Shown: one piece after another, positions 9,687 through 20,038 of the stretch
Position numbering within the stretch: the stretch's first letter is position 1
Layout of the letters: each line of letters opens with the position of its first letter
Assembly (NCBI RefSeq): GCF_031200575.1
Contig: NZ_CP133597.1
Location: 744,001 to 808,000 of the forward strand
DNA from: Ferroplasma sp.
GTDB taxonomy: Archaea; Thermoplasmatota; Thermoplasmata; Thermoplasmatales; Thermoplasmataceae
Direction of reading: 5' to 3'
Length of the DNA: 64,000 nucleotides
Program-made: the position numbers and the translations under genes
Notes under the pieces: model-generated
Database searches by the model: none
What the model saw: the letters and a program-made list of their open reading frames with translations, nothing else
Told to the model about the DNA's origin: nothing

Positions 9687-10679
9687 ATGGCAAAAGAAAA
9701 AAAGATTGATGACATAGAAGATTTAACTGAAAAAAAGAACCTTACCATAGAAGATCTGCCCGGTGTTGGAGAGGCAACGGCTGACAAGCTGCGTGAAAAT
9801 GGATATGATGATATTATGCAGATCGCAGTGGCATCCCCGAAGGACCTCGCTGATATCAGCGGAATTGCTGAGGGGGCAGCGGTTAAGATCATTGCAGCCG
9901 CCAGAAAATACGCAGACGTTGGTAATTTTGAAACCGGTGAGGAAATTTTACAGAGAAGAAAGGAAGTTTTAAAACTATCTACAGGTGCACAGGGGCTGGA
10001 CAACCTTATAGGCGGAGGCCTCGAAACACAGTCTATTACAGAATTCTTCGGTGAATTCGGTTCTGGCAAGACCCAGATAATGTTGCAGCTTGCTGTCAAC
10101 GCAACAATACCCAAAGAACAGGGGGGTCTGGATTCCGATGTCCTTATAATAGACACAGAAAATACTTTCAGGCCTGAAAGGGTTATTCAGATGGCAAGGG
10201 CAAGGAACCTTGACCCTGACGAAACGCTCAAAAGAATTCATGTTGCGAGGGCCTACAATGCACACCATCAGATACTCCTTGCAGAGAAGGCTGCAGAAAT
10301 CGCAAAGGAATTTCCAATTAAACTACTTATAGTGGACTCCCTTACATCGCATTTCCGTTCTGAATATGTGGGCAGGGGATCGCTAGCTGAAAGGCAGCAG
10401 CTACTGAATAAGCATATGCATGACCTGCTGAAATTCGGGACAATATATAATGCCGTGATAGCAGTTACAAATCAGGTATCGGCAAATCCAGCAGTATTCT
10501 TCGGAGATCCCATGACACCTATAGGCGGAAACATAGTCGGGCATACAGCAACCTTCAGGATATATCTAAGAAAAGCCAAGGCAGGTAAAAGAATTGCAAG
10601 GCTTATAGATTCTCCATATCTGCCTGAGGGTGAGGCAGTTATTACACTGACAGAGGATGGTATCATAGATGGTACCTAA
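9687..10679 (+). CDS. radA: DNA repair and recombination protein RadA
   Basis: Archaeal RecA/Rad51 recombinase that forms filaments on single-stranded DNA and catalyses strand exchange. The 330-residue protein has an N-terminal helix-hairpin-helix domain ([17 protein letters not shown] and [15 protein letters not shown]), Walker [10 protein letters not shown], the Walker B region [10 protein letters not shown], and [21 protein letters not shown] 9687 is chosen over the in-frame TTG at 9675, which overlaps gap. A GGAG lies at 9671-9674. Only 1 bp separates gap and radA, so they are probably co-transcribed. The 3' end overlaps the convergent scpA by 4 bp. Confidence 0.96.
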   Translation: MAKEKKIDDIEDLTEKKNLTIEDLPGVGEATADKLRENGYDDIMQIAVASPKDLADISGIAEGAAVKIIAAARKYADVGNFETGEEILQRRKEVLKLSTGAQGLDNLIGGGLETQSITEFFGEFGSGKTQIMLQLAVNATIPKEQGGLDSDVLIIDTENTFRPERVIQMARARNLDPDETLKRIHVARAYNAHHQILLAEKAAEIAKEFPIKLLIVDSLTSHFRSEYVGRGSLAERQQLLNKHMHDLLKFGTIYNAVIAVTNQVSANPAVFFGDPMTPIGGNIVGHTATFRIYLRKAKAGKRIARLIDSPYLPEGEAVITLTEDGIIDGT

Positions 10680-11416
10680 AATAATTTTGTAACCTGTATA
10701 TTACCCATCGGCTCCTCCTGGTTGAGTTCTACCTTTCCAGACTTCTGGAGAAAGAGCAGGTATAAAATAAAATTTGCCCTTTCTGCTTTTGTGTTTCCCC
10801 AGTAATCTTCCACAAAAAATGGATTCATATATTTCCCAATTTTTGAGAAAGTTTCCTCTATGCCCTGTTCTATTGTATCAGTGTTGGAATGTGATATGAT
10901 ATCCTCATCAATGTCAGCATCATAATATTCCTCAGGCTCTTTTTCAGGTTTCTTTTCCCTGCTTTTATATACCTTTTTCATAACCGTTAAAAATTCTGTT
11001 ATTGTAACCCTGGACGCCTCCCTGTGAAACACAGGAACATTAAGATCTGGCATGGAACCCATGGTAGAATCATCTAAATCATAATCCTCATTATTGCCAC
11101 TTAATTCTTCATTACTTTCTTCTACAGGTTCATCAATGGCGGCATCCATCATTTTCATGCTTTTTTCGTAGAGAACATGCCAAGCGCTTGATATTAAAAT
11201 TCCGGCAACCTCAAAATTTTCATTTCTTTCCCTGAAAAAAAGATCCTTAAATTCTGAAATATTCACACTCCATGGATCAAGTTTTCCAGTCAAAACCATA
11301 CGAAATATTTTGGAAACAGTTTCGGAAAATACGTCTGGATAGCTAATATTCTCCTCAACTTCATTTAGAATTTCGGTGTAATACTGGATATCCTCACCCA
11401 TATCCTGGCTAATCAT
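10676..11416 (-). CDS. scpA: kleisin ScpA, segregation and condensation protein A
   Basis: Kleisin subunit that bridges SMC heads in the archaeal condensin-like complex. The 246-residue protein has an acidic, low-complexity middle (about residues 105-190, with runs of E/D/N) between an N-terminal helical SMC-neck-binding domain and a C-terminal winged-helix-like end ([21 protein letters not shown]). The frame extends to 11485 inside smc; ATG 11416, 4 bp after the smc stop, is preferred. Neighbour and fold support the call, while sequence similarity to bacterial ScpA is weak. No scpB is present in the window. Confidence 0.8.
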   Translation of the reverse strand: MISQDMGEDIQYYTEILNEVEENISYPDVFSETVSKIFRMVLTGKLDPWSVNISEFKDLFFRERNENFEVAGILISSAWHVLYEKSMKMMDAAIDEPVEESNEELSGNNEDYDLDDSTMGSMPDLNVPVFHREASRVTITEFLTVMKKVYKSREKKPEKEPEEYYDADIDEDIISHSNTDTIEQGIEETFSKIGKYMNPFFVEDYWGNTKAERANFILYLLFLQKSGKVELNQEEPMGNIQVTKLF

Positions 11417-11420
11417 AGCT

Positions 11421-14400
11421 TTAAGTATCTCTTCCCTTTCCAAGGTCTTCACCCACCCTTTTTTGAACGATCTTAGTATTTCCACGCCCGTCTGTGGTTA
11501 CTCCTATTATATTGTCAGCAAATTTTGACACAGCACCTTTCAGGGATACCATTACAACCTGTGAGCTTCTTGAGTTTTCCCTGAATAGTTCCCCTACATG
11601 CTCGGCGTTATGGCCGTCCAGAAACATATCCACCTCATCAAGGTAATATAACGGTGATGGGTTTTTAATCTGGAATGCCAGTATAAGCGCAAGAACCGCA
11701 ACGCTCTTCTCCCCACCACTAAGTGCATCTATCTTTATCATCTGCTTCCCGCTGGGTTTTACCTTTATATAAACTTCCGCATTTAAAGGATCTTCCCTGC
11801 TTGTGATTTCAAGGTTTGCCTCTCCTCCCTCGGATAGCCTCGCATATATCTTTTTGAACTGTTCATTAATTGTATCTAGGAGTTCCAGGAATTTTTTCTT
11901 TTCGTCCTCAATTATCTGATTCTGCAGTTCTATGAGGTCATTTTTTTCATTCAATAAAGTTTTATATTTAGATTCAGTACTGTTGTAACGCTGCATTTCA
12001 TTATCATACTGCTCAATTGCCTTCATATTCACTGCTCCCAGTTCCTCAATTTTTCTTGTGTTTTCAGAAATTTTCTTATTTACTTCGTTTATGCTGAGTT
12101 TAAAATCTATGAAGTCTACACTACTGTTTTCTATTTCATACTTGATAGTATCAAGCTGGAATGATATATTCTCTATCTTTGCATTAAGTGAGGCTATGAT
12201 GGTTTTTTTATTGCTTATCATGTCATCATTTTTTCTTATTCCATTAAATATATCTTCCTGTTCTGTGGAAAGTTTTGATTTTTCTTTATAAAGATCTCCC
12301 GACCTGGATTCTATTTCACTCTGCCTCTGTTTATTTTCCATGAGTTCTACCTGCATGGACTCAAGTTCCTGATTATATTTTTCAATTAATTTTTTATTAT
12401 CAGAAATTTCATTTTCAAGCCCTTCTATCTTTTCTGCAAGTTCCCTGCTTTTCTCTTTAAAATGCCCTATCTCGGTTTCTATCTGGGCGAGATTATTTGA
12501 ATAATTCTCCCTGTTTTTCTGTACCTCGCTCAGCTCATTTTCCATCTGTTTCTCAATTTCAACGTTTTCGGGAGCAAGTTCCTTTAATTTTTTAAATAAT
12601 TTTTCCTTCTCCTTTTCAAGTTCAAACACCTTTAGTTTGATTTCATTTTTCCTGAACTCAAAATTCTTCTTCCTCTCCTCAGCTTCAGCGATTTTAACAT
12701 TAATGTCCTTTACCCTTTCTTCTGAGGACTTTACTGCATTTTCAGAATCCTGCATCTGTGCCTGATAACTGGCTATGTTGCTATTTGAGATATCCCTCTT
12801 TCTAGTTAGTTCTGCAAGTTTTGTTGAAATTTCACTGTTTTTTTTCTCCACAATGCTTATCTCACTTTTCAACATTTCATTGCTTCCCTCCAGATCAGAG
12901 ATGGTTTTTAAAATCCTGTTTGCAAGGAGTTCATCGTTTTTTATTGATCCGCCTGTCATTGCACCGGATGGCTCAAACACATCACCGTCAAGGGTTACAA
13001 TACGGGCACCTGTCATGTGTTTTCTGGCATGTTCCATGGAATCCATAAGCACAGTGTCACCGAAGGCATATTTTATGGCTTTTTCAAATTTGGAGTCATA
13101 ATCCACAAGATTCCTTACAAAGTCTATGGCCTCGCCAGATCCAACAAGGTCCAATGCACGTTGCCTGTCAGATCCGGTTGATATTTTATTCAATGGTATG
13201 AATGTTAACCGCCCCAGCCTTTTTTCCTTTAAATCTTCGATGCAGTCCTGCGCTACACGGTCATCCTCAACTACTATAGAATTAAGCCGGCCTCCGGCAG
13301 CAACACTTATTGCATTTGTGTATTTTTCATCATATTCAATAAGTTTTGAGATTGATCCGTATATCCTGTCATCATCCTCCATAAGATTATTTATCTCCTT
13401 CATGGCAGGGGATACACTGCTTCTGTAATTGAGACCACGTAACTCTTTTTCCTTGATCCTGATCTCCATATCATTATTATTCTTCGCCGTAACAAGGTCA
13501 TTTAATTTGTTTCTGATGGTCATGAATTCAGAATTAACAGAATTAATCTCCCTGTTATAACCATCTATATTGCCTTTCAAATTATCTATTTTCCATTTAA
13601 AATCCTTTATTTTTACTGTTTCATCCTTTATTTTTTCTTCTTGGAGTGTGAGTTCTCTTGAAAGGGACGATATCTCCTTCTCTATTGAGCTGATATCATT
13701 ATCATTTATAAGCAGGCTATTGTTTGATTGAATTTCTTTGTCTATGTTTCCTATTTTATCATTGATCTCCCTTGCCATTCTGGAGTTTTCATAATTTTCC
13801 TGCCGGAATCTGTTTAATTCATCATTTATCTTTTTTATGCTGTTTTCTGCACCTCTGAGATAGGATTCATAATTTTTCTTTTCCCTGATCTTCTTCTCAA
13901 GCTGTTCCTGATTAAATGTATACGCATCTCTTGATGTTCTGATTCTTGATTCAGAATTGGCAACGGTTTCCTTCAACGTTCCAGTTTTTGTCCTGTTCTC
14001 AGTAATCTTTATTGTCAGATTCTCTATGGTCTGCCGGATTTTAACTATCTCTGTTCCCCCAATGGCGTCCAGCTGTGTCTGTATTTCTTCTATCCTATTT
14101 GCAATTTCCTCCTTTCTCTGCTGGAGGGCATTATTTTCCAGTTCCAGATTGCGAATATCTGCGTTATTCTGGGAAATATTCCCATTATACATGGAAAGTT
14201 CCTGGGTCAATCTCTCCCGGTCCTTGACTTTTAAATACAGCTTAAGTTCGTTTAATTCCTTATTGATAGTGTTGTACCGGATAGCATTTTCCCGGTCGAC
14301 ACCAAGAATACTAAGCATATTTTTTATTTCTCCAAGGATCGCATCCATACTGTTTAAATTCTCATTCAATCCATCAATATCGTGCTGGGCATTTTCAATA

Positions 14401-14900
14401 CGTTCTTTATAACTTTCAATTCCGGCTATTGATTCAAAAAGTTTCCGCCTCTCAGCACCGGTCATCTTAACCATATTATTTATATCCCCCTGGAGCACAA
14501 AGCTGTAGGCATCAAGATATATATGGAAGCTATCTATAAGTTTAAGAACGTCATTTCTTGTGGACCTTCTGTCATTTATATAATAATTAGACTTATATTC
14601 TCCACCGGAATAGGTAATCTCTCTCTTTATGGCATATCTGGTGCCATCATCAGCAATAACATTTAATGTAACATAACAATGCTTCTTTGGTGGATCACTT
14701 TTATGTATAAAATCCTCAAGTTTATCCACCCTTACGGTCTTATTTGACCTGATTCCGAGAACAAATAGCATGCTGTCCCCAATGTTGCTCTTTCCTGATC
14801 CATTTGGCCCTATAATTACTGTAAAACCCTGATTTACCTTAATAATTTGTTTATTCCCATACGATTTGAAGTTTTCCATTTCTATAGAGTCAACAATCAT
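11421..14900 (-). CDS. smc: chromosome segregation protein SMC
   Basis: ATPase of chromosome condensation and segregation. The protein (~1159 aa) starts MIVDSIEMENFKSYGNK. It has Walker A IIGPNGSGKSNIGD, two long coiled coils, and a flexible hinge with Gly-rich IDFVRNLVDYDSKFEKA-type segments and an EPSGAMTGGS signature at the middle. The C-terminal LSGGEKSVAVLALILAF signature is followed by Walker B LYYLDEVDMFLDGHN. ATG 14900 is preferred over the upstream TTG 14912. CTATATAACG at about 14936-14946 is a plausible TATA box. It is followed directly by scpA, the usual partner. Confidence 0.96.
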   Translation of the reverse strand: MIVDSIEMENFKSYGNKQIIKVNQGFTVIIGPNGSGKSNIGDSMLFVLGIRSNKTVRVDKLEDFIHKSDPPKKHCYVTLNVIADDGTRYAIKREITYSGGEYKSNYYINDRRSTRNDVLKLIDSFHIYLDAYSFVLQGDINNMVKMTGAERRKLFESIAGIESYKERIENAQHDIDGLNENLNSMDAILGEIKNMLSILGVDRENAIRYNTINKELNELKLYLKVKDRERLTQELSMYNGNISQNNADIRNLELENNALQQRKEEIANRIEEIQTQLDAIGGTEIVKIRQTIENLTIKITENRTKTGTLKETVANSESRIRTSRDAYTFNQEQLEKKIREKKNYESYLRGAENSIKKINDELNRFRQENYENSRMAREINDKIGNIDKEIQSNNSLLINDNDISSIEKEISSLSRELTLQEEKIKDETVKIKDFKWKIDNLKGNIDGYNREINSVNSEFMTIRNKLNDLVTAKNNNDMEIRIKEKELRGLNYRSSVSPAMKEINNLMEDDDRIYGSISKLIEYDEKYTNAISVAAGGRLNSIVVEDDRVAQDCIEDLKEKRLGRLTFIPLNKISTGSDRQRALDLVGSGEAIDFVRNLVDYDSKFEKAIKYAFGDTVLMDSMEHARKHMTGARIVTLDGDVFEPSGAMTGGSIKNDELLANRILKTISDLEGSNEMLKSEISIVEKKNSEISTKLAELTRKRDISNSNIASYQAQMQDSENAVKSSEERVKDINVKIAEAEERKKNFEFRKNEIKLKVFELEKEKEKLFKKLKELAPENVEIEKQMENELSEVQKNRENYSNNLAQIETEIGHFKEKSRELAEKIEGLENEISDNKKLIEKYNQELESMQVELMENKQRQSEIESRSGDLYKEKSKLSTEQEDIFNGIRKNDDMISNKKTIIASLNAKIENISFQLDTIKYEIENSSVDFIDFKLSINEVNKKISENTRKIEELGAVNMKAIEQYDNEMQRYNSTESKYKTLLNEKNDLIELQNQIIEDEKKKFLELLDTINEQFKKIYARLSEGGEANLEITSREDPLNAEVYIKVKPSGKQMIKIDALSGGEKSVAVLALILAFQIKNPSPLYYLDEVDMFLDGHNAEHVGELFRENSRSSQVVMVSLKGAVSKFADNIIGVTTDGRGNTKIVQKRVGEDLGKGRDT

Positions 14901-15220
14901 TATGTATGACAACGAGCATAACTATATGTATTTTGCGTTATATAGCTGGAACTAGTATTTAAGGTAAGCATAATCAATTAATGCCACATAATTTCTACAG
15001 AAATGTATGACAATCAACATAAGAAGCATCATATTCTCAAGAAATACAATTTCTGATTCTCTACAATTTATTTGAACACTGTATAATACTTAATAGTTGA
15101 TTAATATACCATTCTATTTATTCTCAGTTATTGCAAATATAATTCTATTAATAATATGGTTATATAGTAATAATTTTCTAAATTTGATAAAATTAAAATA
15201 TTTGTATGAATTAATTATTT
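14901..15220. other. 320-bp divergent intergenic region with a 20-bp imperfect direct repeat
   Basis: AT-rich spacer between smc and the radical SAM gene. It carries promoters for both directions (a CTATATAACG box for smc, and TTAAAATATTTG near 15193 for the rightward gene). A repeated 20-mer, ATGTATGACAAyswrCATAA in consensus, lies at 14902-14921 and 15003-15022 with 17 of 20 positions alike. No open reading frame or structured RNA was seen. Confidence 0.4.
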
Positions 15221-16846
15221 ATGGCAAAAGTAGTACTTACCTCGGATAGGGGGACTTTCACGAACTATGGTGGGGTCTCCGTAATGGGTTACGTAGCATG
15301 CATGCCAAATAACGTTGTACCAAAAATTTTGATGGATAAATTCTTCGATCCACCTGCACAGTATAAAAACGGTGAACCTATGTATGTGCCATACCCTCTA
15401 AGAAAACTTGAGGCCGCACTTGTCAAAAATGGCATTGAAGATGTAAAAATAGTCCCACCTGAAAGGCTTGAGGATGAGATTGGCGATGATACAAAAGTTC
15501 TGGGAATCAATGTCCATGATCCATATGGGCTGAGTCCTGTAACATTCAAATTAACCATGCTATTCGGTGGCCAGATGAGCTGGACTGCCAGATATTTCCA
15601 GGAACTCGAAAAGAGGGTAATAAAAATCAAGGAAAAGCGCAACCTGAAGGTTATTGTTGGTGGACCTGCTGCCTGGCAGATCGGGCTTAAAAGACCAGAT
15701 TATGTTGATACTGTTTTCAATGGGGAGGCAGAACTGGATTTTCCAATACTGGTAAAAAAGGCACTTAATGATGATCCCCTTCCTAAAGATATAACAGGCA
15801 GAATGCCGAGGGTTGAGGACATTCCTGAGATTATAAAACCAGGCAGATTCGGAGAGGTACAGGTTACCAGGGGATGCCCCAGGGGATGTTCATTCTGCTC
15901 TATTACGCCGGAGACATACCGTACAATACCAATGGACAGCATAAAAAAGGAAATAAAACTATACATGGAAAATGGATATAAAGACATAGAATTGATTACG
16001 GATGATATCATGCTCTACGGCCAGAAGAAACTGGGAGTAAACCATGAAGCCCTGGTAGATCTCTTTACAACAACACGGAACATGGGGGCAAGATATATCA
16101 CATTCCCACATATATCTGCACCGGCTGTTCTGACATCGCCCGATACTGTATATGAAATTTCAGAGATCGCAAGACTGAAGGAATATGGTGCCGAGGCACC
16201 GGTTGTTGGGCTTGAAACTGGAAGTACGAAAATAATGCATAAATACATGAACGCCAAACCATTTCCATGGAAACCTGAGGACTGGAAGGATGTAATTTTA
16301 AAGGCAACTCAAATAATGAATGAGGCCAGCATATTCCCCTGTTACACAATGACAATAGGCTATCCAGAGGAAAACGATGCAGACCTTGATCAGAGCATTG
16401 ATATGGTCAACTCCATTATAGAGAATAATTTTACTGCGTGGATATTTCCATTACCTGTTATACCCATGACATCCTCTAGGATAAGCAAAAATCCATTCCC
16501 CTACATGGAAAAATTGCCATCCAAATACTGGGAACTGCTTTATCTGTCATGGAAATACAATTTCAAGACCACCAGAAAAATTATACCCCACATGGTTGAT
16601 AGGTTAAATCCTGTTACAAGGGGCATCCTGAATCTAATGACGGATACAGTTTTCAGGAATCTGGATAAGATATTCCTGCAACTATCCGAATCAAAGGGGC
16701 AGAAATCAAGGGACTTCGCATCCGTAAACCTGAATACAATTCCAGGATTCTTTAAGACAGTTTACTGGATTACAAGATACAGCGTAAAAGACCGGATAAG
16801 AACAAAGCAGGAGAGGGCAAATCAGGGTGCCAGTTCCGGGGCATAA
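15221..16846 (+). CDS. radical SAM enzyme with N-terminal B12-binding-like domain
   Basis: The ~541-residue protein begins VVLTSDRGTFTNYGGVSVMG. An N-terminal Rossmann-type region (about residues 50-185, with VLGINVHDPYGLSPVTF and KVIVGGPAAWQIG) resembles a cobalamin-binding domain. The radical SAM cluster motif follows at about residue 219 as CPRGCSFC (CxxxCxxC), then ITDDIMLYG and VVGLETGST. The ~110-residue C-terminal part is specific to this archaeal family. The substrate is unknown to me. Enzymes of this architecture include the archaeal lipid-modifying GDGT ring synthases, which would fit a tetraether-lipid acidophile, but this is only a hypothesis. Transcribed alone from an AT-rich promoter. 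Confidence 0.75.
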   Translation: MAKVVLTSDRGTFTNYGGVSVMGYVACMPNNVVPKILMDKFFDPPAQYKNGEPMYVPYPLRKLEAALVKNGIEDVKIVPPERLEDEIGDDTKVLGINVHDPYGLSPVTFKLTMLFGGQMSWTARYFQELEKRVIKIKEKRNLKVIVGGPAAWQIGLKRPDYVDTVFNGEAELDFPILVKKALNDDPLPKDITGRMPRVEDIPEIIKPGRFGEVQVTRGCPRGCSFCSITPETYRTIPMDSIKKEIKLYMENGYKDIELITDDIMLYGQKKLGVNHEALVDLFTTTRNMGARYITFPHISAPAVLTSPDTVYEISEIARLKEYGAEAPVVGLETGSTKIMHKYMNAKPFPWKPEDWKDVILKATQIMNEASIFPCYTMTIGYPEENDADLDQSIDMVNSIIENNFTAWIFPLPVIPMTSSRISKNPFPYMEKLPSKYWELLYLSWKYNFKTTRKIIPHMVDRLNPVTRGILNLMTDTVFRNLDKIFLQLSESKGQKSRDFASVNLNTIPGFFKTVYWITRYSVKDRIRTKQERANQGASSGA

Positions 16847-16958
16847 TCAGCCCATACAATACCTTTTTGATTACTCTTTAAGGTTATAAATTCCCATCCC
16901 ATTTATAAATTGAACCAGGATGGATAAAACATTTAAAACATGATGGACTATTCAAAAT

Positions 16959-18176
16959 ATGAACTACATAGAATCACATTTCGAAAATATGCTTTCAGGC
17001 AAAAAGGTTATTATCGCAAGTTCTGCGAGCATTTCAATATATAGAATTCCCGATCTAATCAGAGATATCAAGCGTGAAGGGGCAATAACCTTCTCGGCAA
17101 TGAGCAGGTCTGCTGTTTCAATGATAGGAAAAACCATAATGGAATGGGCCACCGGGAATCCCGTTGTTACAGAAATAACTGGAAACATAGAGCACATTTC
17201 CATGTTCGATGAAAATACTGTGCTCCTGGTTGCACCTGCGTCATATAACACCATAGGGAAAATGGCAAGGGGCATTTCGGACAGCATACCATCACTATTT
17301 TTTTCCTACGCTCTTGGGCATGGAAACAGGATTGTTGTTGTCCCTGCAATGCACAGGGATATGATGGAAAATCCCGTAAATAAGGAGAATATAGAGATTC
17401 TCAAAAAACTCGGTGTCCTTGTTGTAGATCCCGAGTACGATGACACCAAGGCAAAAATTGCTGACAATGATCGGATCATAGATCACCTCTGCAGGGCCGT
17501 TTACGGCCATGAGCTGGAGGGTAAGAAGGTGCTTATAATATCTGGAAGAAGCGAGCTTCCAATAGATCAGGTGAGGGTGATAACCAACAGATCCTCAGGC
17601 TATACAGGCTACTGGATGGCTAGAAATGCCTTCCGGCTTGGGGCCTCTTTAATAACCTATGTGGGCAACTCACATTATAGCATACCATCATATGTAACTT
17701 ACATGGAGAAATATAACCTGAAAGAAATCATAATAGAAACAAATACATATATAACCATTGAAAAATATGATTATATACTGATGCCAATAGCTTTAATGGA
17801 TTTTGACACACAGGAAAACAAGGGGAAACTTGACAGCGGAAGGGAGCAGAATATTATATTAACTCCCCGGCCCAAGGTGAGGGATAGAATTAGGGATATG
17901 GCCCCAGGAGCCCTTATGGTCCTATTCAATCTTGACAGCGAAAAATCATTTGATAAGAAAAAATTTGAAAAATCTGATCCTGATATTATCGTGCTTAACA
18001 GTTTTGATAAATCACCGTTCGGAGAAACAAACAATGACTATATAATTGTCAGCGGTGATAAAAGGGATGAACTTAAAAATATGAATAAGGCTGACCTGTC
18101 CCTTGAAATATTCAGAAGATTAAAGAACATGAAAAGAGACCCGGGAGAACCGGGCATGAATTCACTTATACTCTGA
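16959..18176 (+). CDS. coaBC: phosphopantothenoylcysteine decarboxylase / phosphopantothenate-cysteine ligase
   Basis: Bifunctional enzyme of coenzyme A synthesis: the CoaB half joins cysteine to 4'-phosphopantothenate, and the CoaC half decarboxylates the product with FMN. Residues ~12-180 are the flavoprotein domain (SGKKVIIASSASISIYRIP, VLLVAPASYNTIGKMARGI, VVVPAMHRDMMENP). Residues ~190-400 are CoaB (GKKVLIISGRSELPIDQVR, ITNRSSGYTGYWMA, FDKSPFGETNNDYI). The 405-aa length is normal. A TTTAAAA box near 16930-16940 lies about 25 bp before the ATG. The next gene starts 130 bp downstream. Confidence 0.9.
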   Translation: MNYIESHFENMLSGKKVIIASSASISIYRIPDLIRDIKREGAITFSAMSRSAVSMIGKTIMEWATGNPVVTEITGNIEHISMFDENTVLLVAPASYNTIGKMARGISDSIPSLFFSYALGHGNRIVVVPAMHRDMMENPVNKENIEILKKLGVLVVDPEYDDTKAKIADNDRIIDHLCRAVYGHELEGKKVLIISGRSELPIDQVRVITNRSSGYTGYWMARNAFRLGASLITYVGNSHYSIPSYVTYMEKYNLKEIIIETNTYITIEKYDYILMPIALMDFDTQENKGKLDSGREQNIILTPRPKVRDRIRDMAPGALMVLFNLDSEKSFDKKKFEKSDPDIIVLNSFDKSPFGETNNDYIIVSGDKRDELKNMNKADLSLEIFRRLKNMKRDPGEPGMNSLIL

Positions 18177-18306
18177 TTTTTTTGATAAATCTAGGTAAAT
18201 ATAATTTTAACTCTTGGCAGGAAACACCTTGAATTGCATATGGGATATCATCCACTATTCATCTATATATAGAAAAAATTAAAATCGTATAACATATTCA
18301 ATAATA

Positions 18307-19365
18307 ATGCCTTTCATAATATTTGTGGACTTTGATTATTTCTATGCGCAGGTGGAGGAAATAATGAACCCTTCCATAAGGGATAAACCTGTAGTAGTTT
18401 GTGTGTACTCCGGCAGAACTGAGAACAGTGGTGCCGTTGCAACTTCTAACTACATAGCAAGGTCCCTGGGCATAAAATCCGGGATGCCACTCCCTCAGGC
18501 CCTGAAGGTGGGCAAGGACAAAGCCATATTTCTGCCTATAAGGCGTGATTTTTATAAGGAATTTTCAGATAGGGTAATGAAAACCATATCATCCTATTCG
18601 GATAAAATGGAAATTGCAAGCATTGATGAAGCATATATAGACGTAACCGAGGAGTGCGATAATTTTAGTGAGGCTGTAGCCCTTGCCGGCGAAATTAAGG
18701 AAAAAATATTTAAAACCCATGGTATGAAGGCATCTGTAGGGGTATCAGTAAATAAGGTCATAGCAAAAGTTCTGGGCGATATGGCCAAACCTGACGGATT
18801 AAAATACATTGACCCAGAACATGTAGAGGGGTTCCTTGACACACTTGAAATTAACAAAATTCCCGGGATCGGTTCTGTCCTGTCATCCAGATTGAATGAT
18901 GCGGGTGTACATTATATACGTGATATATTGAGGGCAGATCCTTCGGGAATGACAGAAATACTTGGAAATGCCAAATATAATTACCTACTTGACATCGCTG
19001 AAAACAGATATAGCAAGCCTGTAGAAGAACGGGTTAGAAAAAACTTTGGCAGGTACATGACCCTTCAGGAAAATACCAGAAATCCTGATATAATTTTGCC
19101 AGTAATCAGAAAGGCTGTGGATTTTGCATATGAAAAGGCGCCGGGAACGCCTGGGGAGATTTCTGTGATAGGCATTATGGAGGATCTTGATATAGTTTCC
19201 AGATCCTATTCATCTGGAAGAATTACAAAAGAAAATGCCTATACAATTGCTAACACTCTTCTAAATAAAATACTGGTAGAAGATGATAGAAATTTCAGGC
19301 GTGTTGGCATCAGGCTCGGCAGGATAACAAATAATGAAAGCCTTGATGATTTTTTCGGTGTTTAG
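18307..19365 (+). CDS. dbh: DNA polymerase IV, Y family (Dpo4-like)
   Basis: Translesion polymerase that copies damaged DNA. The 352-residue length matches Sulfolobus Dpo4. Catalytic motifs are IIFVDFDYFYAQVEE (first metal-binding Asp residues) and SIDEAYIDVTEE (Asp-Glu). A conserved SVGVSVNKVIAKVLGDMAKPDGL segment and helix-hairpin-helix IPGIGSVLSSRL follow, then a C-terminal little-finger domain ending in a PIP-box-like SLDDFFGV that would bind PCNA. It overlaps tightly with the DUF309 gene (stop TAG directly followed by ATG), so the two are almost certainly co-transcribed. Confidence 0.94.
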   Translation: MPFIIFVDFDYFYAQVEEIMNPSIRDKPVVVCVYSGRTENSGAVATSNYIARSLGIKSGMPLPQALKVGKDKAIFLPIRRDFYKEFSDRVMKTISSYSDKMEIASIDEAYIDVTEECDNFSEAVALAGEIKEKIFKTHGMKASVGVSVNKVIAKVLGDMAKPDGLKYIDPEHVEGFLDTLEINKIPGIGSVLSSRLNDAGVHYIRDILRADPSGMTEILGNAKYNYLLDIAENRYSKPVEERVRKNFGRYMTLQENTRNPDIILPVIRKAVDFAYEKAPGTPGEISVIGIMEDLDIVSRSYSSGRITKENAYTIANTLLNKILVEDDRNFRRVGIRLGRITNNESLDDFFGV

Positions 19366-19896
19366 ATGAAAATCCGATGGAATTCAGGAAGATATATCAA
19401 TATATATGAAATTGAAACAGACCCAACAAACAGGGACACTCTTATGGGAGAACTGCGTAAAAACGATCCGTATGTTTATGACCTAAGGGTGGAATCACAT
19501 AGAATAGAGCTTTCCTATTTTTATCATATTAACAGCAAAACCATTAAAAGATTGGGGACAAATTTTTTTACATCCAGAATTGATTTTTTGCAGGGGGCAA
19601 CGTCATTCAGGTTCGCCCATTACCTCATTAGGGATGAGCGCTACTGGGAGGCGCACGAGGTACTGGAAAATCAGTGGCAGGCATCAACAGGAATAGAGAG
19701 AGCCACATATCAGTACATAATACTTTTATGCGTTGCCGGTGTACATATGCAGCGCGGCCATAGTACAATAGCCAGAAATGTCATAGAAAGGGCAAACAGG
19801 TTGAAAATATGCGATACAATTAATAATATAGATATTGCCTCTATAAAGAAGAAAAAATTATTTGATCCGTTTATCCCATTGAATACACTTTTGTAG
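19366..19896 (+). CDS. DUF309 family protein
   Basis: The C-terminal half (about residues 80-165) carries the DUF309 signature: HYLIRDERYWEAHEVLENQW followed by YQYIILLCVAGVHMQRGH, a helical bundle with conserved Trp-Glu-His-Glu positions. The N-terminal ~75 residues (IRWNSGRYINIYEIETDP) form a separate beta-rich part that I do not recognise. The biochemical role of DUF309 is not established. The gene begins immediately after the dpo4 stop with no spacer, which suggests coupled translation and possibly a shared role, though none is known. Confidence 0.75.
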   Translation: MKIRWNSGRYINIYEIETDPTNRDTLMGELRKNDPYVYDLRVESHRIELSYFYHINSKTIKRLGTNFFTSRIDFLQGATSFRFAHYLIRDERYWEAHEVLENQWQASTGIERATYQYIILLCVAGVHMQRGHSTIARNVIERANRLKICDTINNIDIASIKKKKLFDPFIPLNTLL

Positions 19897-20038
19897 TGCT
19901 CTTAGTACTTCAGTGCCTGAACACAGCTTCTCTTTCATGAAACGCATGTAGAAATAGGCAGTCTTATTATAATTATAAATTAAATCTAAGAATTTTCATG
20001 CTAATATCTCAAATTTAATAATAAAAAATTTTGCCATC

